Positions 25,601-37,600 of a stretch of 64,000 nucleotides of DNA are shown here, one piece after another. This DNA comes from Ottelia alismoides (taxonomy: Eukaryota > Streptophyta > Magnoliopsida > Alismatales > Hydrocharitaceae), in the NCBI GenBank assembly GCA_037367405.1, contig JAZKJV010009778.1:62001-126000 (forward strand), given 5' to 3'. Below the pieces are notes generated by a model that worked only from the letters and a program-made list of their open reading frames with translations, was not told where the DNA came from and made no database searches. The position numbers and the translations under genes are program-made. Positions within the stretch are counted from its first letter, which is position 1; every line of letters begins with the position of its first letter.

Positions 25601-28600
25601 AGTCCATTCCTTTTTACTTTGATTATGGACAAGTTGACAAGTCACATTCATGATGAGATACATTGGTGTATGTTATTCCCTAATGATATTGTGTTGATTG
25701 ATGAGACTAGAGATGGAGTAAATGAGACGGTTGTGGTCTGGAGACATGCATTGGAGACTAAAGGATTTTGTATAAGTAGGACTAAGACTGAATATATGGA
25801 GTGCACTTTTGATGGAAGCAATGGTGAAGGAATTGGTGAAGATAATATTGAGAAGGGAGATTTTTTTAGATATTTGACATCTATTTTGCAACATGATGGG
25901 GAAACTGATGGAGATGTTACTAATAAAATAAATGCATGTTGGCTAAATGGAGAGGAGCTTCTACGGTTCTCTGTGATAAGAAAAATCCTTTGAAAATCAA
26001 AGGAAAGTTTTACAAAGCAGCCGTGAAACCTGCTATGCTTTATGGATCTGAATGTTGGCTTGTGAACCATAGACAAGTGCAGAGAATGGCACTAGCAAAA
26101 TGAAAATATTAAGGTAGATGCGTGGACACACACACATACAGGTAAAGATAGGATTCGGAATGATGCATCAGAAGGAAAGTTGGTGTAGCTCTGATCGAGG
26201 ATAAGATGCGAGAAAACCGCTTAAGGTGGTTTGGCTATTTACAAAGGAGGTCGGATGATGCACCAGTTAAGAGATGTGAGTTTTTGGATGTTGAGCCGGC
26301 TAAGAGAGGGTGAGGAAGGCCCAAGAAGTGTCGGAATGAGACTATAAGAAGGGATCTTAGTTTTTTTGGATCTAAGTCCGAGATTGACTCAAGATAGATA
26401 TGAATGGAAGCAAAGAATCCATGTGGCCGACTCTATTTAATGTAGGAAAAAGGCTTTGTTGTTGTTTTAGGGACTAGTAGTAGTACAATGTGCCTACCAC
26501 CGAAAAAAATCAGGGTTCAAATCTTTCCTTGTGGGGGTTGCGTTAGGTAGCAGGGGGGTTGCATTAGGTAGCCGACAACCAGCGTAAAAATTACTCGGAT
26601 CTTTCAACATGAATTTGAGCAAGAACTTAGTAGCCAACCCTACTTAAAGTGGGAGAAGGCTTTGTTATCCTTTTAGGAATCCGAAACCACCATCACGAAA
26701 AGGATGACAAGATTATCATAGTCGTAGTGCTCGTATTGAGCATAGTGCGCTAGAATTGTTGCTCCAAGTGGGAGGAGAATCACGAGGGAATCTCCTAAAG
26801 GTACGATTTCGATCCCACTTCTTGCTATTGGGTCCACATGTTGCACGCGTCATATGCATAGATTTTGATAGCCAATTAGGTGGGTTCTTGAGCGCATGCA
26901 AGTCGTGTTTCCATTTCGTGTCACATCCATTTTCCATTTATTTTGAGAGTACTGTGTATCGAAAAATTATGAAATTTATATCACTTTGATGAGCATGGAA
27001 AGAGGAGTACACACATGTAGTTCATTATGAAATCTGGACAAACTTTGGAGACAGGCATGCTCATTATCGCAGATATGATCGATCATGTCGATTGATCGAC
27101 CAAGCTAATTGATCAGGCTAATTGGGTGATCGATCAAGATAATTGATCACGCCATATTGGCTATTGATCAAGGTTGATTGATCACCTGCAACGAGAGGAA
27201 CGATCAGCCATGTGATTTGTTGGACCTAAGTTGATATTTAAAGTGGATTTTTGGAATTGAAAAATGATAAACATGCGTAGGAATTTATGAGATGAAATCT
27301 ATCAAAGCAATTGTGTCTACTGACTTATGATAATAGAAAAAGGGTCCAACTCTTAAATAAACAAAGAAATATAACGTGGTGAGCTTCATGAGCGAGTGCA
27401 TTGTACTACATATGCGAAATATCATGACCAATGCATGTAGACTGTAGATTGTTGTTTGGTTGTGGTTTGTGTCTCGTGGACAGCTTTTCCCATGTGGACT
27501 TCACCTTGTTTGGTGTGGTGTGTGGGTACTTGGAGCCAGTGACTGCATAAGATGGGCATGCACCCTTGGATCCTCGGATAGAAATCTAGATGTTTGTGAT
27601 CCTAGTTGCGTTGACTAGTTAACACGTAGTACTTGGTGTCGATGTGTTTCTAGAGATAGCATGATGAATTAGAATGCATGTTATGTGGCTGGTAGTCTAT
27701 GTTTTGCTTTCATACATAGGTTCGGTATTAAAGGTTGATAGTGTTTGTTGAGTGACATGTAACGGGTAGGCGGATCTTAGGAAGGGATCTGTCTTACCTT
27801 GAGACATATATGTATCTCTCCTTCTCCCATTTGAAGAATAGACAAAGCCCTTGTTGCATTGAGAAACAAGGGCCCTTCTTCCCCATAGTTTTTTCCCTTC
27901 CATCGTGAAGCGTTTCAATATTAACCACCCTATGTGTGTGCTTGTTTTCGTGTACACGGTATCAGAACTCTAGGTATGCTAATCATTGGGAACTCATCGA
28001 AGCTCAAATCTTGTTGTTGGACGTTCGTTGATGTTACGACGCTCATCGTGATGGTGCCTGTTGTGAGCGTATTTGCGCCTTGTTCTGTTGCTAAATGGGG
28101 TTGTTTATGCGTCTGTGTTCCAGCCAATACTGGTGTTCCAACCTGAGGGCGAGGTACAAATCCCTAGTGGTGTCTTGGGCTGTACAACCTGTACTGTGAC
28201 CAAGTGTTGCTCGTTGCTAGAAATTTTTCTGTTGCTTGGTGCTGAGCTACGACCGAGAGTTGTGTTGTAACATTGTGGTTGTTGCTCACTACCTAAATCT
28301 GGGAGCCTTTTTTTCTCATTTGCTACTACTGCTGAAATGGAGGTCATCTTAGAGATTCCAAGCTATAGCTGTAAGTATTGAGGTTCTCCTACCATTGGGA
28401 TTTTTTTCCAAGTCTACTACCAGTGGTTGAAGAACAATCGGTATGCTACTATGCTCTTGAGGTAGGTTCCCTATTGCGGGTGAGCAATCGATTGTAGGGG
28501 GTGTGTAGAAAAATAGAATGCGGAAGCGGAATCGGAAATAAAGATAGAACAATAAGAACAAAGATTTTAACGTGGAACCCTACTCCGAGAGGAGCGGGAT

Positions 28601-31600
28601 GAAACCACGGGAGAAGCCCCTGAATTGGGCGTTTCTTCTATTGAAGTTCTCAATGAGTACAAGGGGTGTGGGACTCCTTATATAGCCCCACGGACAGACC
28701 CAATAGTGACCGCTCCCCCATGTGGTACTAAACACATGGGTGGGCTCTTTTCTTTTCCAACACTCCCCCTCAAGTTGGTAGCTGGGACAGCTGCAACTTG
28801 CAACAATAAAGAAAAATATACATCATTACATCGTCACTTGAAATCACCACAATAAACGTATGTATCCGCAACTGGTAGACAAACCCGCTTGCTGACGGGT
28901 ATATCAGGTCACCGGAACGTATCTCTGTCATGCCTGGAAGGTCACCGGACTGTCTCTGTCGTGCCTGCATGGTCACCGGATCTCTGTCTCAGTCATGCCT
29001 GCGGGTCACCGGACTTTGTCTCCGTCGTGCCTTGAAGAAAACAAATCCAGTGCGGAGTCGATGTCGAGGATAGAGACACCACGACGAAGATCGATGCACA
29101 GTGAAGATGGCTTGATATTCTGTGAAATCCGGAGTGTTTGGTCTGTCAGTCAATGATGTAGGATGCAGATGGCTTTTACTCCCCCTTTCTCCCAAACTTG
29201 TGAGAATAATGAAAATAAAGACAAGTTGGGAGAAGCAAACATGAATCACATTTTTTTTGTGCGTACGACTTTTTTTGTATGCGTCTTTTTTTATACAACG
29301 TACGGCTTTTTATTGTACGCGACTTTTTTTTTACTTTTCTCCTCTCTCTTTTTTTCAGCCTCCTTTCTATCCCTTTTTTTTTGAAATATTGCGGCTTTCT
29401 CCTTTTTTCTTTTTCTTTTTTGCACATCAATTTTTTTTTACAAAATCCTCTCTCCTTTTTTTTAACAAACTTCATTCCTTTTTTTGCATCATACGGCATG
29501 TTCTCTTTTTTTTTTGAAACAGTACATGGCCCACATGGGCCAAGACACAAAAAAAAATTTTTTTAACCAATGGAAGCCCACTTGGGGCTTTAGGGTTCCC
29601 AGTGGGTAACAAGTATCGGAGGGAGCCGCAATCGCCCCTGGGTGCGCCGCCTCACGCAAAGGGAGGGGGGGGGTCACCTGCGCCGCCTGCTGCAGAGATG
29701 GGAGCGCCGCCAACGAGGAGGAGAGCGCGGGAATCGCGCTGCCGCCAGGATGGAGGTTGATCGGCGCGGAGACCGAAGATGGGAGATCTTCGGCTGGAGA
29801 GGGCTGCCATCGCGCCGCCAGCTGGAGCGGCATCGCCAGTAGGTAGTCGAACAGGAGAACAGCGCGGAGGAGGGGCGATCTGGAGTGCGCGCGCGAGGAG
29901 GGCCCGTTGCCTGGAGCGGGTTGGAGATGGACTCGCGCCTTGGACTGCCGCCTGAATCGGGACTGGAGCGGGTTGGAGATGGAGGGTCTTGCTGGGCTCG
30001 CGCCAGGGGGTGTGCGCCTGGAGAGGAGATCGACTGGGAATGATCAGAGCGGGTCGTCGCCGATCTGGAAGAGAGGGAAGCGGGCCCTTGGCCTCCGCGT
30101 GCTGGATTTCGAAGAAGAATGGAGCCGCCTGGAGAGCGCCTGATCATCACTAGAGGCGCGCGTGGAGTTGTGCGGCGCCTGGGGGTTTCTGCCGCCTTGG
30201 AAGATGACGCGGCTGATGGAAGGCGCGAGATGCCGCCTCACGCAAAGGGAGGGAGGGAGGTGGGGTTCTCGCCGCCTGGGGGTTCATGACGGGCTGAGTA
30301 GGGTTCCCTGGAAGACATGCGAGACCTGGAACGACACCGCCTGAGGGAGGGCATGGATGTTGCCGCTGCTTGAAGACTGCGTGGAGTACGCCACATCACG
30401 GGGTTAGAAACCCTAGATCTGGCTTGGATCGAAACAGAACAGAGCTCCAAAATTGAACCGAGAACATGATAATCTCTAATCTCGAATCTCGAACAATAAA
30501 ACAAAATAAAATCCACGAGAATCGACTCGCTCTGATACCATGTAGAAAAATAGAATGCGGAAGCGGAATCGAAAATAAAGATAGAACAATAAGAACAAAG
30601 ATTTTAACGTGGAACCCTACTCCGAGAGGAGCGGGATGAAACCACGGGAGAAGCCCCTGAATTGGGTGTTTCTTCTATTGAAGTTCTCAATGAGTACAGG
30701 GGGTGTGGGACTCCTTATATAGCCCCACGGATAGACCCAATAGTGACCGCTCCCCCATGTGGTACTAAACACATGGGTGGGCTCTTTTCTTTTCCAACAG
30801 GGTGCTTTTTCCCTTTTGTTTTACAGGTGTAAGGTTTGTAATTTTTTTGTTTGCGAGCATGTTTCCCGTATGAATTGCACACCAAGTGTTCGAGGAAATG
30901 TCTTAGAGTGATGGAGCCACTGGAACATTGGTTCCATAACAAGTGTTCGATAAAATGCTAAAGAGTTATGCTCTTGTTAATTCTCTCAAGTTGTCTGATG
31001 AAAAATCTGATGAGGATGTTAAGGCGATGCCTATTTCCAAGACTCCAATCCAACTTTGAGAACCAAAAATGAGGAGAAAATGGATATTGGAGGACTTCCA
31101 AATATTAGACAACTAGCCTACTCATGATCAGATTCACGAAATTTATGCCTATCTGGGCATGAGAAACACTCAAGAGGGAACTTCTGACCAAGTGTAGCCT
31201 TAAATTGATCCAACTTAATCAGTACTTCCATAAGTTTCAACGATGACTTCCTTCCGGAAGAATCAATATTTGACGGGTTTTTTCTTAAAATATCACATAT
31301 TTCTATAGACTACAACGAGATGTGCACCATTACGAGCGTACATGAACTAGCTTACCACATTCATTGCATAGGTAATATCGTGCATGGTAAGAATAAGGAT
31401 GAGCTTCTCAACAAGCTTCTGATAATGCTCCTTGAAAAACCCATCGAGTGTTTCCTTACTTTAGGCTAAGCTTGTGATTTACCTCAATAAGAGCAGCATC
31501 AGGCCGATATAAAGAGTTTTCAGGTTAACAGATCAACATATTTTTCTAGAAGACTCTCATCTTTAGATATGATAATTTCCATGCCCTAAAATATTGAAGC

Positions 31601-34600
31601 TCTCCAAGTCTTTGAACTCAGATTTGGCTGCAAGTTTAGCTTTCAAATGACCATGATCACCAGTCATAACCATGTCGTCTAGTCATTGTCTCGCACAAGG
31701 GGCATCTCCTTCCAACCTAAGATTCCTTCAAACTCATATGCTACAAAACTCCTAACTCTGAACTCCAAGGGCAAGAGATTATATCACCAGATTCAGTAGT
31801 GGAAATCCTCATGGAAGCGATGGTGATTGATGAAATATGGCGCCAGTGATAGACTTAGCTGATCAATCAAAATTTGGGAATGGTAATTTCGCGTAGGTTG
31901 GCGGTCCATTGCTTATGGCTGTTCCCGTTGTCCTTGGTGGTGGTGTTGACAATTGACGTTGTTGATGTTGATGGCAAATTGGGAATACAACTACTCATGG
32001 GCTGACAAGGTAAAAGAGATTATTATACAGTCACAAAGAACAACCCCTCAAACAGTATACGTCGAACACCAATGAACGAAAATCCACCATTCTTCATGAA
32101 GGAGGCTCTTGTTGGGACACGAACCACTGGAGACGGATACTAGATGAGCCCCCGGATACGAACATGGATGTGCAATCAACCATCACCATGGAAGCACGTG
32201 AAGAAAAAGACAACCAGATATGACGGTGATCAGTCACCTCCCGCGACCACTGGAGAAGAAAGACCACTATAAATTAGAACGAGTACAACTCTCCATGCTT
32301 CCTTGCTCTCTCACCTCTCTCTCTTCTCTCTCTCTCCCCCCTTTCTTTAGGGGTTACACTATTGTGGTGGTACAGAGGCAATACTCCTCACCCTCTCTAT
32401 AATATAGCATAAGTGCAAACCCATAGTCCTATTCCCACAAGAACTAATAGAATACAACTCAATTGCTATTAGGATTAGGCGTCTCATCCTATTAGGATTC
32501 CTAATCCTAATATGACCATAATCCTAACAATCTCCCCATTGAGTTGAGTTCCATCACGATCTCTTCATCATCTTGAGTCGGCATTGGGCCATCATCATCA
32601 TCTGCAGGTCCCGTTAGCAGGAACTCACCTCTTCTGTGCGACGCACCCGTCACTGGGTGCTCTCAACGTGCCACATTGAACGACCTCCTACCAGTTGCCA
32701 CTAGCAATATTCTTTGACGTCTCTGGACCTCTGGTCAATTTATCCAAGAGATCACCATATCATGGATTCTGAGGATTGTGCATTTGTTGCATCGGATCGT
32801 CTCGTCGACGTCGGACCTCGCTCCGATCCGTCGCATCGTGTCCCTTCAACAACGTTCAACTTGGCTCTGATACCAGTTATTAGGACACAAACCATAGAAG
32901 GCCATATCGCGATATATCGTCGATATATTAGCATCGAGAGACATGGGATATCAATATCATGGTGCATATCTAATTACCAAGATATCGACGATATATCGCC
33001 ATATAGGCCCGTATCGGTGAAAAATGATTGGATTCAGTACAAAAATTCCTGGATATCAATCGATATCATCGAAATTTCACCGATATCTATATATTGATGA
33101 ATAATACACTTGTAAGCTTGATTCACTAATTATTTTGCTACTCCTAGTATTAAAACACATAATGTTAGGGTATGGTGCGACAGGGGGGTGCATACAATGG
33201 TTCTTCACCTTGGGGTGTCCAATCGATTTAATTCATCTTCTTTCCCTTTCGAAAAATATTATTATGAAGGGGTTGGGGAGCATGCACCCAGGTGCATGTA
33301 ATTTTACATGCACCGGGGTCTATATCTTGCACACTTTTTTAGTTTTTTTGGAAAGCGTCACCATGTATATTCATCCATATATACCTCCTATATGCCATTC
33401 GAATTTCGTCAGAAACAGAGACTCCTATACCCTCCATCTAGAACGGGTAATTTTAACGGTCTTAGAATTGTTGTAATCGGCCCATTCTAGATGGAGGGCA
33501 TAGGAGTCTCTGTTTCTGACGAAATTCGAATGGCATATAAGAGGGATATATAGATGAATATACATGGTGACGTTTTCTAAAAAACTAAAAAAATGTGCAA
33601 GATATAGACCCCGGTGCATGTAAAATTGCGTGCACCTAGGTGCATGCTCCCCAACCCCTATTATGAATTATGTCTCTTTTAAAAAATGCTATTATGCACT
33701 TTATTTGTTTGGTTCCAAAAATAGCTCAAACATTTATTTTATACATAATATGTGATGCAATATAAGTCTTGGATGAACTCCATTTCCAATATCTATGAGT
33801 AAACAATCAACATTAACAATGATATGCTCAATATGACAGATACCTGCAATATAAGGGTCATATATGATCGATATGTGTGATATAAGTATATATTTGTGAT
33901 TTACTTAGTGTTATAAGAACTTGGATAGACTACATTTCCAATATCCACAAGTTAGCAATCAACAGTATCAACGATATGTTCGATATGGCTGATATATGCG
34001 ATATAAGGATCATATATGATCGATATGTGTGATATGAGAGTATATCTGTACATTATTTAGTGTTCTTAGAACTTGGACAAACTTCATTTCCAATATCTAC
34101 AAGTCCAGAATCAACATTAACATTGATATGTTTGAAATGAACGATAGTGCAATTTATGGGGTATAAATGACCGATATGTATGATATAAGTGTGTATTTGT
34201 AGGTTATTTGTTGTTTTAATATCTGGATGATTTTAATTTCTGAAAAAATGGTAAAAAATGATATTTTGAGCCATTTCAGACATTTCCACCGATATCATCG
34301 ACATATCAGCGATATATCCTTTTCCGAACGGACCGATACGATATCGATATCGATATGGCCTTCTATGACACAAACCACTGGAAACGAATATCTGATGAAC
34401 CCCCAGATAAGGATGCGGATGCGCAATGACCACCATCACAGAAAAACATGAAGAGAAGATAATCAAATATGACGGTGGTCGGTCACCTCTCGCGACCACC
34501 GAAAAAAAAGATCACTATAAATTAGACCGAGTACAACTCTCCGTTCCCTCCCTCGCTCTCTCACCTTTCTCTTCTCTCTCCCTCTTCCTCTTCTTTAGGG

Positions 34601-37600
34601 GTTACATTACAAAGGCAATGCTCCTCTCCCTGTATATATAGACTAAGTGCAAACCCATAGTCCTATTCCCACAAGGACTACTAGAATACAACTCAATTGC
34701 TATTAGGATCAGCAGTCTCATTCTATTAGGATTCCTAATCCTAATATGACCTTGATTCTAATAGCTCCAATACCACGTTGAATTCAAGAACATGCGTACA
34801 AAACATACATATTTACGTGGGAATTCTCTTCGACGATAAGAAGAAAGCCACATGGCTATAACCTAATGGCCTCTCACAGGCGGCTAAGGTTTTTCCACTC
34901 TGCATAGAACTAAAGGTGGGGTGTGTAAAATATATAAAGATTTTAAGCTTAAGTGGATACACACATAAGATCCTTTTAACATGTTACAGTATTCTGCAAT
35001 AAGAAAGAAAAAACGATCCACTTTTTCAATTTATCACAGCTACCGAAAAGCCATGATAACAAGGATCACAACCGCCACTTTTAATTTACCTTAGCAATCA
35101 TGCTTTTATCCCCATCTTTCTCCAATGCTTTAATCTCAGGTACATCCAAGGTGATGACAATTTGCCTCATTCCTTGCCTCAGTAGACTGCAAGCGAATCT
35201 GCCATTTCATTTTAGGAAAATGAGGCTCCCGATATTGCAATAGAAAAGCAAATCATTTCTGCACAAATCCTACCCTATGTTGATGGCAGTTTCCAGCTTG
35301 TCTCCAGTCAACACCCATATCTTAATTCCAGCTTGTGCAAGCTTGTCAATACATTCAGGAACCTGATAACATAAAAAGAAGCAACAAATGCACGTGCATC
35401 ATCAAAAATATACTTGAATTTTTTTCACTCACGCGTTGTTTATCACTATTCTCCTCACCCCATTCTGCAGCTTGTCTTCCACTGCTGTGGCACCCAGAAG
35501 TATCAGATTCTTTTCTATCAGCTCGGCAGCAGCATCGATTTTTTCATCTCGATCAGCACTGACAGAAGCTCTAGCCTCATCGAACTCCTCTCTAAATTTA
35601 GAGTATTCTTCTTCACTAAGTTCACGATATCCAAGTACCAAAGTTCTCAAACCAGCATCTGCATACTCATTTATGTGCGCTACTGTTTTTTCCTCAAACA
35701 TCCTTCCACTATTTGCGAGACGTTCGAGCATGACACTGTTTGGAACAAAAATACCCGGAATAAGCAATGAAATATTAGTACACAAAATTACATGTAAAGG
35801 TCAAATTATCACAACCAACAGACCTGTCAGCACCTTTGCTGAGTAAAACCAATCTTCCCTCCTCATCTCTAATTATCACAGACATGCGTTTTCTTGAACT
35901 GCTAAACTCTAGAATGTTCAAAAGTTCATATGTCCTGAAAAGGCACAAAGCATATTTGTTTTTGGAAGGATCTTAAGAATCGATAACATGTGAAGACAAG
36001 CTCTATGTTTACAAGATTTGATATCGGGAAAAACGTGGTTACAAATTGTCACCTTTTATCTTCGTTTCCTGAAGTAGGATCTACCTCGATCACTGTGATG
36101 CTGTTCTGAGTCCTTTCGTAAAATTTGAAGCCTATTTCCCGAGCTGCAACAACAAATGCCAATTCATCCGGTGATTCTGCTTCGTATGATAGAGAATCAC
36201 CATCTACCTCAGGTATCACAGTATGGCAGATTGCCAAAAGGCGAAAAAACATCTGTATAAAATCTGCAGAAGGCTCAGTCTTCCAATTTCCACCCATGAT
36301 GCGTTCATCCTTAAAATTAAAACCTTTAACAGCAGACGAAGTACTAGTTTGGGTGTCATCTTGGTCCTCATCAACCTGTTGAGGCAATGGTGATCCTTTT
36401 CTCTTGGCCATCGCTTTCTCAACCTCTGTGATGCCACGACCATAAGCTCTCCCAGCAATGGAGCACTTGATGAATTCCATGGAATTACAAGTCAACGTCC
36501 CCGTCTTATCCGATAAAATTGTGTCTACTTGACCAAGCTCCTCATTTAAATTAGACGTACGAGCACGTGCTGGCTTGTCGGTATCCTCATAATACATGTT
36601 GATATCCTGGTTGATAAAGATGCTCTGCAGAGTTTTAACTATCTCTATGGATACATACAATGAAATGGGAATGAAATAGCCATATAGGATCATAGAAGTC
36701 AGGAAATGCAAAAATGCTGCCAGAGCTGGTTTCTTTGGATTAAAATATACAGGAGCGTCATCAGGTTTAAGGTACCACCTTTTCATTATACCATTTTGAA
36801 AGTCCTGCTTTGTCGTTATGCCAAATACAATGGATCCAGTAGTTGATATTATGACCAAGAGAATCAGCAAAAGATAGACAATTCTATCCATTTTTCGTTC
36901 GATTTTGCTCCTCTTGGAAGGAGGGTTTGTGGCATTCTGCATGACTTTGGTATCATGACCAGTGAAAATAACAGCACCATAAATGTAGTCTGTGTTACGA
37001 AGCTTTGAATCTCTCAGAAGAAGTTGGAGAGGTGATAATGGATACTGCTGATTTTCATAATCCATGGTTCCAACAAAGGAATAAAGGTTGGCATTAGGAT
37101 CCTCGCATTTAACTATTGCTTTGAGATGTTGGAATTTAGTGTCATCTTGAAACTTCGAAGTCACCTCTACTGCTTGCTTCAGCTTCAAATTTGTTTCTCC
37201 ATCCAGGTTCATTGTTTCTACATAGCAGATGGCGTCTTCATAACTTGACGAAAGCAGAAGAAGATCAGCAGGAAAGAATTGGTCCTTATCCACTTTTACT
37301 ATGTCTCCAACTCTTAAATTCTTCCATTCCATTGAAATGAAAGACCCATTTCCAGAATGCACCAGTACCTGTCGGTTGTTGACTTCGTTATCCTGAAGTT
37401 AAGAGGAACAAATGGTTATCCACTATCAGAAGAAAAGGAACAAAACGAGAACCAACGATACTCAAAAGCCACATAGACTATTTCTTCTTTATGTTTAAAA
37501 AATTGAGCAGTACAGCTCACGGTATTTGGAACGGCATATGTTTTTTTTGTAAGGGTTATTACAACAATAAAACAACTAGCAATTGAAGCATATTAAAAAT

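Larger units (their letters stand above)
32894..34366. mobile_element. Mutator-like non-autonomous element (1473 bp)
   Basis: Termini ATAGAAGGCCATATCG and its inverse. Perfect 10-bp target duplication GACACAAACC (32884-32893 and 34367-34376), which lets the right LTR of D be rejoined exactly. Both ends are full of CGATATATCG and GATATCG words. The right half has three tandem units of about 153 bp. No transposase. A fold-back MITE lies inside. Confidence 0.88.
32110..34763 (-). mobile_element. TRIM-like LTR element D, split by a Mutator-like element
   Basis: Left LTR 32110-32529 (420 bp, TGTTGGGACAC to CCTAACA). The right LTR starts at 32878, is interrupted at 32893/34377 and ends at 34763. 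On the minus strand the primer site TGGTATCAGAGC is at 32875-32864 and a CTCAATGGGGAGAT tract at about 32543-32530. The internal part is only about 350 bp and noncoding. Without the insertion the element is about 1.2 kb. Flanking GCTCT (32105-32109) and GCTCC (34764-34768) form a 4-of-5 target duplication. Reads with the host gene. Confidence 0.85.
20014..35089 (-). other. Intron 6 of the flippase gene (15076 bp, transposon-filled)
   Basis: Donor CTAAG|GTAAAT at 35090/35089, acceptor TATCAG at 20014. It interrupts the coding sequence between the ATP-binding part and the hinge region, in phase 0. It contains LTR elements B, C and D, an RTE LINE, copia fragments, a Mutator-like element and a fold-back MITE. 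20014-20678, 22966-23221, 26485-27062 and 27216-27745 show nothing recognisable. Confidence 0.92.

Noticed and set aside
26500..26690. Possible second SINE (GGGTTCAAATCT like a B box)
   Set aside because: No convincing A box at the right distance and no target duplication.
29489..30241. Open frames in element C (up to 158 residues)
   Set aside because: Low-complexity Arg/Ser/Pro content from GC-rich DNA with internal word repeats; no recognisable protein.
35414..35846. Plus-strand open frames opposite flippase exons 3 to 5
   Set aside because: They lie antisense to coding exons and cross introns; shadow frames.
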